Position numbers and translations under genes: made by a program | From: Lachnospiraceae bacterium | GTDB lineage: Bacteria > Bacillota_A > Clostridia > Lachnospirales > Lachnospiraceae | DNA: 31,859 nucleotides | Reading direction: 5' to 3' | NCBI GenBank assembly: GCA_024684065.1 | Contig: JAIKXO010000208.1 | Coordinates: 1-31,859, forward strand | In this document: piece by piece, positions 25,130 to 31,859 of the stretch | How the letters are laid out: every line of letters begins with the position of its first letter | How positions within the stretch are numbered: the first letter of the stretch is position 1 | Notes under the pieces: generated by a model | Database searches by the model: none | The model's input: only the letters and a program-made list of their open reading frames with translations | Told to the model about the DNA's origin: nothing

Positions 25130-25219
25130 AAGTCTGCGGCAATTCTGACGGCCTCATGTCAGAGGCCGTGCAGGATTTCCGGGGAAACCCCGCATGAAAA
25201 GACCGCATGTGATCTTTCC
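25130..25219. repeat. Hairpin-rich element in the rpsS-rplV gap (divergent copy)
   Basis: It begins AAGTCTGCGGCAATT, like copies 1 and 3. ACGGCCTC/GAGGCCGT (25148-25155 with 25162-25169) form a perfect 8-bp stem, and GGGG/CCCC (25181-25184 with 25188-25191) a second. It ends TGATCTTTCC. The internal plan differs from copies 1-3, so membership in the same family is uncertain. Confidence 0.55.
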
Positions 25220-25234
25220 ATAATAAGCTATGCC

Positions 25235-25516
25235 TTATTTCACCTTCGATTTCTTCTCGTCCTTGCCGTGGCCTCTATAGGTGCGTGTAGCTACGAACTC
25301 GCCTAATTTATGTCCTACCATATCCTCAGTAACATATACGGGGACATGTCTTCTTCCGTCGTGAACCGCGAATGTATGGCCTACAAATGACGGGAAAATC
25401 GTAGAACGACGTGACCATGTCTTGATAACCTGCTTATCATTGGAAGCGTTCATCGCATCCACCTTTTTGAGCAGGCTTGCGTCAGCAAACGGACCTTTTT
25501 TTAATGATCTTGCCAT
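25235..25516 (-). CDS. rpsS: 30S ribosomal protein S19
   Basis: S19 pairs with S13 in the 30S head. [19 protein letters not shown], then [53 protein letters not shown] is the canonical sequence. The length of 93 aa is normal. It follows rplB by 77 nt. Confidence 0.98.
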   Translation of the reverse strand: MARSLKKGPFADASLLKKVDAMNASNDKQVIKTWSRRSTIFPSFVGHTFAVHDGRRHVPVYVTEDMVGHKLGEFVATRTYRGHGKDEKKSKVK

Positions 25517-25573
25517 TTTTCATTTTCCTCCTCTATAGAAAGGGGTTTCTGCCCCTGAAACATATGATTACTC

Positions 25574-25589
25574 TCTTCAGAATCGAAGA
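25574..25589. repeat. Small hairpin after the rplB stop, shared with the ecfT 3' region
   Basis: TCTTC (25574-25578) pairs with GAAGA (25585-25589) around AGAATC. The 13-mer AGAATCGAAGACT (25579-25591) and the nearby GCCCCTGAA (25551-25559) recur after ecfT. GGGG/CCCC arms at 25542-25555 form a second small hairpin. Confidence 0.55.
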
Positions 25590-25593
25590 CTCC

Positions 25594-26442
25594 TTACTTC
25601 TTCTTGATAACACTGCCGTCACGGCGTCTTATTATCAGCTTATCGGATCTCTTGCGCTTCTTTCTGGTCTTAAGACCAAGAGCAGGCTTACCCCAGGGGG
25701 TTGAAGGTCCGGGACGTCCGATAGGCGATCTTCCTTCTCCGCCTCCGTGAGGATGGTCGTTAGGGTTCATGACCGAACCTCTTACCGTAGGCCTTATGCC
25801 CATGTGACGCTTACGTCCTGCCTTTCCTATATTGATAAGATTGTGGTCGCCGTTTCCGACAACACCGATCGATGCTCTTGCTCCTATCGGAACCAGTCTC
25901 ATCTCTCCGGAAGGAAGCCTTAAGGTTGCGTACTTTCCTTCCTTAGCCATAAGCTGTGCGGAATTTCCCGCACTTCTCACAAGCTGGCCGCCTCTGCCGG
26001 GATAAAGCTCTACGTTATGTACGAGAGTACCTACGGGGATGTTTGCAAGCGGCAGGCAGTTGCCTACTCTTATTTCAGCCTCGGGTCCGTTCATGACCTT
26101 CATTCCGTCCGTAAGTCCCGCAGGAGCAAGGATATATGACTTTTCTCCGTCCGCATAGCATATAAGAGCTATGTTTGCGCTTCTGTTGGGATCATATTCG
26201 ATTCCCTTTACTATGGCAGGAACTCCGTCCTTAGTCCTTCTGAAATCGATGATCCTGTATTTTCTTCTGCTCCCGCCGCCTCTGTGCCTGCAGGTTATCT
26301 TACCCTGGTTGTTGCGACCGGAATTCTTTTTCTTAACGGAAAGCAACGACTTTTCGGGTTTGTCTTTCGTGATCTCGGAAAAATCAGAGCCTGTCATATG
26401 CCTTCTCGAGGGCGTATACGGGTTATATTTCTTTATTCCCAT
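25594..26442 (-). CDS. rplB: 50S ribosomal protein L2
   Basis: L2 is essential for subunit association and near the peptidyl transferase centre. Motifs: [22 protein letters not shown], then [50 protein letters not shown] and the C-terminal [33 protein letters not shown]. At 282 aa it is a few residues longer than usual. The 110-nt gap before it contains a hairpin. Confidence 0.98.
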   Translation of the reverse strand: MGIKKYNPYTPSRRHMTGSDFSEITKDKPEKSLLSVKKKNSGRNNQGKITCRHRGGGSRRKYRIIDFRRTKDGVPAIVKGIEYDPNRSANIALICYADGEKSYILAPAGLTDGMKVMNGPEAEIRVGNCLPLANIPVGTLVHNVELYPGRGGQLVRSAGNSAQLMAKEGKYATLRLPSGEMRLVPIGARASIGVVGNGDHNLINIGKAGRKRHMGIRPTVRGSVMNPNDHPHGGGEGRSPIGRPGPSTPWGKPALGLKTRKKRKRSDKLIIRRRDGSVIKKK

Positions 26443-26481
26443 TTGTCTTTTCTCCTCTGTTGTTAATGATGGTTTTTGTCC

Positions 26482-26527
26482 TTACCCTGATCTGATCTGT
26501 CATACTCAGGCGGACAAAATAACTTTA
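26482..26527. repeat. Hairpin in the rplW-rplB gap
   Basis: On the minus strand TTTTGTCC and GGACAAAA are exact complements, enclosing CCTGA/TCAGG arms. This gives a long imperfect stem upstream of the rplB ribosome site. Coordinates are approximate. No gene lies in the 110-bp gap. Confidence 0.55.
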
Positions 26528-26552
26528 GATATCGTCCTGTCCTATCTTTATT

Positions 26553-26852
26553 TTACAGTCCTGTGAACAGCTCGATATCCTTGCTGTCCTCCGCAAGCTT
26601 GACTATAGCCTTCTTTCTCTTGGCGGTCTTTCCAATGACCATTCCTCTTCTTCTCTTCTTGCCCTCGAGGTTCATCGTGCTCACCTTTTCAACCTTGGCG
26701 CCCTCGAACATCTTCTCGACAGCTTCCTTTATCATGATCTTGTTAGCTTCAGGATGTACGTAAAACGTATACTTTCTGTCAGCCATCTCAGCCATGCTCT
26801 TTTCAGTAATGACGGGCTTTAAGATTACGTCATAGTATTGAATGTTAGCCAT
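26553..26852 (-). CDS. rplW: 50S ribosomal protein L23
   Basis: L23 lies at the tunnel exit and docks trigger factor. The 99-aa sequence has YYDVILKPVITEKSMAEMADRKYTFYVHPEANKIMIKEAVEKMFEGAKVEKVSTMNLEGKKRRRG, the L23 signature. Its ATG overlaps the rplD stop by 1 nt (TAATG). Confidence 0.97.
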   Translation of the reverse strand: MANIQYYDVILKPVITEKSMAEMADRKYTFYVHPEANKIMIKEAVEKMFEGAKVEKVSTMNLEGKKRRRGMVIGKTAKRKKAIVKLAEDSKDIELFTGL

Positions 26853-27472
26853 TATGCGTACACCTCCTCTATCTTCTTAACGGCATCCTTCGTCGCGATG
26901 ACCGTATCATACTTGAGAATGTCATAGGTATTGATACAGTCTGCCTGGATCGTTGCGACCTTCGGAATGTTCCTTGCGGAAAGAATGACATTCCTGTCAT
27001 CGCCGTTAAGTACAACCAATGCCTTGCTGACGTTTAAGTTGCCAAGGACCTTTATCATCTGCCTGGTCTTTATCTCGTCGAATTTAAGCTCATCAAGGAC
27101 AATGAACTTCTCCTCTTTAACTCTCGAGGTAAGTGCCGATCTGAGTGCGGCTCTCTTTTCCTTCTTATTTAACTTAAAGGAATAATCCCTCGGTACCGGG
27201 GCGAAAACAACTCCGCCGCCCTTCCACTGTGGAGCCCTGATGGAACCCTGCCTTGCATGTCCTGTTCCCTTCTGTCTCCAGGGCTTTCTTCCGCCTCCGG
27301 AAACCTCGCCCCTGGTCTTAGCCTTCTGTGTACCCTGGCGCTTATTGGCAAGATGCTGGACAACAGCCATATGCACCAGATGCTCATTTATTTTCGCGTC
27401 AAAGATGTCATCATTAAGCTCGATCTTATCGACTTCTTTGCCGTCCATATTATATACAGCTACGTTTGCCAT
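26852..27472 (-). CDS. rplD: 50S ribosomal protein L4
   Basis: L4 lines the exit tunnel with an extended loop and is the autoregulator of the S10 operon in E. coli. The loop region is clear (RQGTQKAKTRGEVSGGGRKPWRQKGTGHARQGSIRAPQWKGGGVVFAP), as is the C-terminal VVLNGDDRNVILSARNIPKVATIQADCINTYDIL. The length of 206 aa is standard. It lies 27 nt after rplC and overlaps rplW by 1 nt. Confidence 0.97.
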   Translation of the reverse strand: MANVAVYNMDGKEVDKIELNDDIFDAKINEHLVHMAVVQHLANKRQGTQKAKTRGEVSGGGRKPWRQKGTGHARQGSIRAPQWKGGGVVFAPVPRDYSFKLNKKEKRAALRSALTSRVKEEKFIVLDELKFDEIKTRQMIKVLGNLNVSKALVVLNGDDRNVILSARNIPKVATIQADCINTYDILKYDTVIATKDAVKKIEEVYA

Positions 27473-27499
27473 CGTTTAGTTCCTCCTTCTTTTCGAAGA

Positions 27500-28183
27500 C
27501 TATTTATTAGTCTTTACAGTCTCCTTAATAGCCACGAGTGCCTTCTTCGGTCCCGGAACCGCGCCCTTAACAAGGAGCAGGTTCTTCTCGGCATCAACCC
27601 TGACTACTTCAAGGTTCTGAACCGTTACCTTCTTGCAGCCCATGTGTCCGGGCATTCCTTTTCCCTTGTATACACGGCTCGGGGATGAGCAGGCGCCGTT
27701 GGAGCCCTGATGACGATGGAACTTGGAACCGTGGGTCATGGGGCCTCTGTGCTGTCCCAGTCTCTTGATCGTGCCCTGGAAGCCTTTTCCTTTTGAAATA
27801 GCCGTTGCATCGATCTTGTCACCGGCCTCGAAGATATCAGCCTTTATCTCCTGGGCAAGCGTAAACTCATCTGCATTGTCAAGCTTGAATTCCTTGACAT
27901 ATCTCTTTGATGAAACGCCGGCCTTCTTAAAATGACCCTGCATTGCCTTTGTGGTTCCGTGCCTGTGGATTATCTCCCTCTTGCCGGCTTTGTCCTTCTT
28001 GGTGCTTCTGTCCTTCTTGTCTACGAAGCCTACCTGTACAGCGCTGTAACCGTCGTTTTCAACGGTCTTGATCTGTGTGACGAAGCAGGGCCCGGCCTGA
28101 AGCACCGTAACCGGAACCAGGGTGCCGTCTTCATTGAAGATCTGCGTCATTCCGATCTTAGTACCTAAAATTGCTTTCTTCAT
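27500..28183 (-). CDS. rplC: 50S ribosomal protein L3
   Basis: L3 nucleates 50S assembly. [32 protein letters not shown] and [39 protein letters not shown] are diagnostic. At 227 aa it is about 15-20 residues longer than many L3 proteins; the extra residues are in the [21 protein letters not shown] segment (about 50-75). It follows rpsJ by 89 nt, where a small GGGCAGG/CCTGTCC hairpin (28211-28231) lies. Confidence 0.97.
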   Translation of the reverse strand: MKKAILGTKIGMTQIFNEDGTLVPVTVLQAGPCFVTQIKTVENDGYSAVQVGFVDKKDRSTKKDKAGKREIIHRHGTTKAMQGHFKKAGVSSKRYVKEFKLDNADEFTLAQEIKADIFEAGDKIDATAISKGKGFQGTIKRLGQHRGPMTHGSKFHRHQGSNGACSSPSRVYKGKGMPGHMGCKKVTVQNLEVVRVDAEKNLLLVKGAVPGPKKALVAIKETVKTNK

Positions 28184-28272
28184 TTAAAATGAACCTTCCT
28201 TTCTACAGAGGGGCAGGAACTATGCCTGTCCATTCTAGTTTATATATTTTACAAGGTTTATAAAAACCTGTT

Positions 28273-28590
28273 TTATCTGCTTATCATCTTAATATTTGCA
28301 GATACGCCCGCAGGCATCTCATATCTCTGGAACAATTCCACGATCTTCGGAGTGGGCTGGAGGATATCGATAAGCCTCTTATGTGTCCTCTGCTCAAACT
28401 GCTCTCTTGAATCCTTATATTTATGAACCGCCCTTAAAATAGTGACGATCTCTTTCTTTGTCGGAAGGGGAACGGGTCCGCTTACCTCCGAGCCGTTCTT
28501 CTTGACAGTCTCGATGATTTTCTTTGCAGAAGCGTCAACCAGTGTATGGTCGTACGACTTAAGTGTGATTCTCATGATTTGATTAGCCAT
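28273..28590 (-). CDS. rpsJ: 30S ribosomal protein S10 (NusE)
   Basis: S10 is part of the 30S head and also acts as NusE in antitermination. [70 protein letters not shown] is canonical. Length 105 aa. It is the first gene of the supercluster. A U-tract touches its ATG directly, and the only ribosome site (AAAGG, about 11 nt upstream) lies at the edge of a terminator-like hairpin, which implies control through the leader. Confidence 0.97.
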   Translation of the reverse strand: MANQIMRITLKSYDHTLVDASAKKIIETVKKNGSEVSGPVPLPTKKEIVTILRAVHKYKDSREQFEQRTHKRLIDILQPTPKIVELFQRYEMPAGVSANIKMISR

Positions 28591-28644
28591 AAAAAATGCC
28601 GCCTTTCTTTGTGCGGCACTCCTGCTTACAGCCCAGATGCCGCA
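28591..28644 (-). promoter_or_regulatory. Attenuator-like leader of the S10 operon
   Basis: On the minus strand TGCCGC (28618-28613) can pair with GCGGCA (28602-28597), followed by TTTTTT (28596-28591) and then the rpsJ ATG: a terminator-like fold. Alternatively TGCGGCA (28644-28638) pairs perfectly with TGCCGCA (28618-28612), destroying it. The ribosome site AAAGG lies in the terminator-like loop. The rest of the 327-nt leader holds smaller hairpins such as CCCGA-type arms at about 28824-28842. Confidence 0.7.
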
Positions 28645-28923
28645 TCAGTTTTAGATTTTAAAATTTTGCGACAAAAGTTCTGTTTTAGGGCTTTTTTTGC
28701 TTTTCTTCCACTTATCCGTGTGTGTCCTGATGCAAAAAAGACAAAAAATACAGACCGTGACTTGCCGCCAGTTATCATTAATTGACATTCGCTCCACGGA
28801 AAAACCCGGCTCATACAGAAGTCCCGAATAAACATTTATCGGGAACAAACCGCTAAATTACGCTGATCTGTCCTGTTGCCGGCAACCTCTCGCTTCTACG
28901 CTATCAATGTCACAGCATGAAAG

Positions 28924-28952
28924 AGTATACCCCAGTAAATAAGCATACGCAA
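28924..28952 (-). promoter_or_regulatory. Sigma-A promoter of the S10 operon
   Basis: Minus strand -35 TTGCGT (28952-28947), 17-nt spacer, -10 TATACT (28929-28924). Transcription should begin near 28917, giving a leader of about 327 nt before rpsJ. The stretch 28591-29067 holds only this promoter, the leader and the putP 3' hairpin. Confidence 0.78.
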
Positions 28953-28989
28953 GGATTATTTTTCCAAATTATGTTTCAGGATTGTTCTT

Positions 28990-29030
28990 TTTTAAATACA
29001 ATAGAGGCACAATCTATATGTTGTGCCCCC
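28990..29030 (-). terminator. Probable terminator after putP
   Basis: GGCACAA (29006-29012) pairs with TTGTGCC (29021-29027) around an 8-nt loop. On the minus strand it is followed by TCTATTGTATTT, only a partial T-tract. It lies about 40 nt past the putP stop. Confidence 0.6.
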
Positions 29031-29067
29031 ATCGTATATTTTCTACTATTTTTCTGCTTAAACTTTT

Positions 29068-30597
29068 TCAGCCTACCTCATCGAACTCCTTAAGGATCTC
29101 CTCGGAGGGAGCCTCGGTCATGAGGCTGACAGCAACTATAAGTATAAGGCTTATAAAGAATCCGGGTACTAACGAATAAAGACCTGTAACGGTCCCAAGC
29201 GTATCTCCGGCCATAAGAGGGATGTAATCCCAGAGGATAACTATGATCGCTCCGGACGAGATCCCCGCTATGGCGCCCTTAAGATTGGTCCTCTTCCAGA
29301 AAAGCGACAGAAGCACGATAGGTCCGAAGGCCGCGCCGAAGCCTGCCCAGGCGTCGGAAACCAGCTTCATTACCGAGCTGTCGGGATTCCAGGCTATGAC
29401 ATAGGCGATAATCGCCACCGCTATGACCGTAAGACGTGAAAGCGTAAGGACATCCTTTTCCGTCGCATCCTTCTTGAATATCCCCTTATACAGATCCTCC
29501 GCAACCGCTGAAGCTGTTACTAAAAGCTGTGAATCCGCGGTCGACATGATCGCTGCCAGTATCGCGCAGAGGAAAATACCGGCTATAAACGGCATAGCAT
29601 ACTGTACCGTGAACATCTTCTTGATCATCTCGATAAAAACATTTTCAGTGGAAGGCATTCCCTCTCCTCCGAGGACATCGGGAGCGAGATAAGCTCTTCC
29701 GACAACTCCGATAAAGCATGCGAAGAGAAGTGATAAGAATACCCACACGATACCTACTGTCTTCGATTTTTTAAGCTCCTTCTCATCCTTTATTGCCATG
29801 AACCTTACAAGGATATGAGGCATCCCGAAATATCCGAGACCCCAGCCAAGCGATGAGATTATCGAAACAGCGGTGATCGGCATGCCGTTTTCCTGCATGA
29901 TGTTCATAAAGGAAGCCCCGTCAACTCCTGTAGATGCAAGGACCGATTCCATATTTCCGCTTCCGATCGCAAAGAAAGCGATGATCGGTATAAGAAGGAG
30001 AGCGACAAGCATCAGCGTACCCTGGATAAAGTCTGTCGTGCAGACCGCCATGAAACCGCCCATATAAGTATAAAGAAGAATAACTACTGTTCCGAATGTA
30101 AGCGCGATATGGTAGTCGATCCCGAACATCGAATTAAAGAGCTTTCCTCCCGCGGCAAGCGCAGAAGCCGTATAAACCAGGAAGAAAACTACTATAACCA
30201 AAGAAGAAACCAGTAGAAGAGTCCTCTTCTTATCATGGAAGCGGTTCTCGAAATACTCCGGAAGCGTCAGCGAATTGTTCGCGCGTATCGTATACCTCCT
30301 GAGCCTTCCCGAAATGAAAAGCCAGTTTAATACCGTGCCTATGAAAAGTCCTATAGCTATCCAGGCCTGCCCTGTACCCATGGCGTAGATCGATCCCGGA
30401 AGCCCCATAAGGAGCCACCCGCTCATATCTGAAGCCTGGGCTGAAAGAGCGGCCACGAAGCCGTTAAGACTTCTTCCGCCAAGGAAGTAATCCTCCGAGC
30501 TGTTATTGCTCTTCATATAAAGAGCTCCTATCGCTATCATCCCGGCCAGATAAACGCCGAAGGCGACAAGAACCCAAACCAAAGTACTGCCAGTCAT
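29068..30597 (-). CDS. putP: Sodium/proline symporter, PutP type (509 aa)
   Basis: A sodium:solute symporter family member (SSSF), likely importing proline with sodium. It has about 13 membrane helices. Diagnostic segments are EDYFLGGRSLNGFVAALSAQASDMSGWLLMGLPGSIYAMG (helices 1-2, with the sodium/proline-site SDMSGW), LTLPEYFENRF and GWGLGYFGMPHILVRFMAIKD. The open frame starts at a TTG (30618), but ATG 30597 has GGAGG 8 nt upstream and gives the PutP-like start. Proline specificity is inferred from similarity. It is monocistronic by its promoter and terminator. Confidence 0.9.
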   Translation of the reverse strand: MTGSTLVWVLVAFGVYLAGMIAIGALYMKSNNSSEDYFLGGRSLNGFVAALSAQASDMSGWLLMGLPGSIYAMGTGQAWIAIGLFIGTVLNWLFISGRLRRYTIRANNSLTLPEYFENRFHDKKRTLLLVSSLVIVVFFLVYTASALAAGGKLFNSMFGIDYHIALTFGTVVILLYTYMGGFMAVCTTDFIQGTLMLVALLLIPIIAFFAIGSGNMESVLASTGVDGASFMNIMQENGMPITAVSIISSLGWGLGYFGMPHILVRFMAIKDEKELKKSKTVGIVWVFLSLLFACFIGVVGRAYLAPDVLGGEGMPSTENVFIEMIKKMFTVQYAMPFIAGIFLCAILAAIMSTADSQLLVTASAVAEDLYKGIFKKDATEKDVLTLSRLTVIAVAIIAYVIAWNPDSSVMKLVSDAWAGFGAAFGPIVLLSLFWKRTNLKGAIAGISSGAIIVILWDYIPLMAGDTLGTVTGLYSLVPGFFISLILIVAVSLMTEAPSEEILKEFDEVG

Positions 30598-30615
30598 TTT
30601 TTCATCCCTCCTCTT

Positions 30616-30657
30616 CAAAGTTTTTCCAAAAAACTTTGGAACCGAGATTATAATCTC
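30616..30657. repeat. Overlapping hairpins in the putP leader
   Basis: CAAAGTTTTT (30616-30625) and AAAAACTTTG (30629-30638) are exact complements with a 3-nt loop. An overlapping alternative hairpin uses TTCC/GGAA at its base. Beside them is a perfect 14-bp palindrome GAGATTATAATCTC (30644-30657). All lie directly upstream of the ribosome site of putP. Confidence 0.65.
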
Positions 30658-30772
30658 AGCCTGTTAAAAAATTGCTGCAAGCGGCGATCCTTCTGTTCTG
30701 TATCCGATAATGCCGCATATCCTTCATATAGACATAGCAGCCAAAGATCCCAAACAGCCGGCACCGTTCGTT

Positions 30773-30801
30773 AGTATACCTTAATTTCGTCCACTTAACA
30801 A
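30773..30801 (-). promoter_or_regulatory. Probable promoter of putP
   Basis: Minus strand -35 TTGTTA (30801-30796), 17-nt spacer, -10 TATACT (30778-30773). The start near 30766 leaves a leader of about 170 nt with several possible hairpins. Confidence 0.65.
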
Positions 30802-30822
30802 TATATTTTCAATTTAAGGAAT

Positions 30823-31284
30823 TCACATGATCAGAAGAATATGAAAGACATCATGCCCGAGATGATGTATAAACGGTAACAGATTATCAATATGATAAAT
30901 ATTTTTGATAATACATTGTATAAGTATTATCGCAATTCCAAGGTATATGAAGAAAACGACCCTCTTATAGGAAACGGCAGCGGAATCATAACGAAGACTT
31001 AAGAACATCCTTATCATGAACACGGCATAAAATACCGCAAAATATAACACAGCCGGATGGCTGCAGAAGCTTTTCAGGAAATGGCCGGCAAGAAGCTCTT
31101 TTAAGGCAGTCGTCCCTCCGCAGCCGGGGCAGAGAAATCCCGTTGCCCGTTTAAATCTGCAATAGATATAGGGCTCAAGCGGCTCAAATAACCCGAAGCG
31201 GAATAATATGAGCGCGATAAGCCCTATTATCAGGGCAATCCTGCCCAGTCTATATAAAATAACGCATGTATCTTTATTGTTCAA
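30823..31284 (-). CDS. DUF2752 membrane protein (153 aa)
   Basis: About four membrane segments (about 14-32, 76-95, 108-125 and the C-terminal end). The diagnostic DUF2752 motif GFLCPGCGGTTALKELLAGHF (Cys 52 and Cys 55) is intact, followed by FCSHP. The Cys pair suggests metal or redox chemistry, but the family has no proven function. The start is TTG 31284 with AAGGA close upstream; no ATG fits. It is 121 nt downstream of a DUF4190 gene, a combination often seen together, so the two may act in one membrane complex. Confidence 0.85.
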   Translation of the reverse strand: MNNKDTCVILYRLGRIALIIGLIALILFRFGLFEPLEPYIYCRFKRATGFLCPGCGGTTALKELLAGHFLKSFCSHPAVLYFAVFYAVFMIRMFLSLRYDSAAVSYKRVVFFIYLGIAIILIQCIIKNIYHIDNLLPFIHHLGHDVFHILLIM

Positions 31285-31405
31285 TTCATCCTTTTATCTG
31301 TATTCAAATTTAATTATGGATAAGCATTCATGGGCAGCCTTATACTGTTGCCATTCACGGGTAACCCCATCCGCCTTCCAAAGCCCGTGCTTACGTGCTC
31401 TTCCT

Positions 31406-31783
31406 TTACAGGATCTCGTTCAGTCCATCGAAATCGAAATTATAAAACTGCAGGCTGTCCTCGACAAAGGTATTGGATAAACCGCTCGCAAGCGCGGCAA
31501 AGATAAGTATCACAAGGGACAAGACTATCCCGCAGCCTCCGGTCACTATACCGGCTATCGCCATCTCACGCCCGCCGTAGTTGTTTTTAAGACTTATAAT
31601 ACCAAGGACTAAGGCGACCGCGGCAAGAAGCAGGCCAAGCCATCCCCCGCAGCAGCATATCAGGGAAAGGATCCCGCAGACCATGGAGGCTATGGCCATC
31701 CCGGAACCTCCGTTTTGACCTCCTTCGGAGCTGTCATAGAAATTGTTTCCTCCGTAGTTATCGCCGTAATTATTCTCATCCAT
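31406..31783 (-). CDS. DUF4190-type small membrane protein (125 aa)
   Basis: The first 28 residues are rich in Asn, Gly and Tyr (NNYGDNYGGNNFYD). Two hydrophobic hairpins follow: GMAIASMVCGILSLICCCGGWLGLLLAAVALVLGIISL (about 28-65) and MAIAGIVTGGCGIVLSLVILIFAALA (about 74-99), the DUF4190 pattern. The C-terminus is short and acidic. ATG 31783 has GGGGGAGAA about 8 nt upstream. Function unknown; it likely sits in the membrane beside the DUF2752 protein. Confidence 0.85.
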   Translation of the reverse strand: MDENNYGDNYGGNNFYDSSEGGQNGGSGMAIASMVCGILSLICCCGGWLGLLLAAVALVLGIISLKNNYGGREMAIAGIVTGGCGIVLSLVILIFAALASGLSNTFVEDSLQFYNFDFDGLNEIL

Positions 31784-31803
31784 TATTTTATTCTCCCCCT
31801 TCT

Positions 31804-31826
31804 GATTTACGCAGTAAATCGTGCGC
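31804..31826. repeat. Partial three-hairpin element upstream of the DUF4190 gene
   Basis: A 23-bp stretch from GATTTACGCAGTAAATC through GTGCGC is identical to 14886-14908 in copy 1, including the whole first hairpin. Hairpins 2 and 3 are not evident before the window ends. It shows the family is not confined to the ribosomal cluster. Confidence 0.7.
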
Positions 31827-31859
31827 CTATTCCCCGCCCTTGCCGGATATGATCCAGGG

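Overview
The window is a low-to-mid GC Firmicute chromosome segment, most likely from a Clostridia/Lachnospiraceae relative. The evidence is the gene order S10-spc-alpha operons, then ecfA1-ecfA2-ecfT-truA-rplM-rpsI, together with a zinc-type S14, a four-Cys adenylate kinase, a KOW-domain gene between map and infA, and an L17 with a large internal insertion. Every gene I can support lies on the minus strand, so transcription runs from high to low coordinates. Family assignments come from reading motifs; no database search was run.

Layout in transcription order: a DUF4190-type membrane protein and a DUF2752 protein (31.8-30.8 kb); a PutP-like sodium/proline symporter (30.6-29.1 kb); a 477-bp gap with the S10 promoter and a leader that looks like an attenuator; then the ribosomal supercluster rpsJ to rplQ (28.6-11.4 kb), including secY, adk, map, a KOW protein, infA and rpoA, closed by a strong terminator. 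Four envelope genes follow (11.2-6.4 kb: AlgX/DHHW-like SGNH protein, VanX-like dipeptidase, transglutaminase-like protein, repetitive lipoprotein). They sit between rplQ and the ECF transporter genes, which directly follow rplQ in many Firmicutes. Then come ecfA1, ecfA2, ecfT, truA, and a separate promoter and leader for rplM-rpsI with a terminator. The lowest 1.7 kb holds an array of degenerate hairpin repeats, a PD-(D/E)XK nuclease-like gene, and an XRE regulator overlapping a partial membrane-protein gene.

The core genes supply the translation machinery, the Sec translocon, Met removal, adenylate balance and RNA polymerase alpha. The ECF genes form the energising module for vitamin uptake, with the substrate-specific S component encoded elsewhere.

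The most interesting non-coding signals are three. (1) At 1317-1722 there are eight 33-35 bp units with inverted-repeat ends, separated by spacers of exactly 19 bp, next to the nuclease-like gene. (2) A family of intergenic elements made of three consecutive hairpins occurs in several gaps of the ribosomal cluster, with compensatory changes between copies. (3) The leader of rpsJ has mutually exclusive hairpins and a U-tract touching the start codon.
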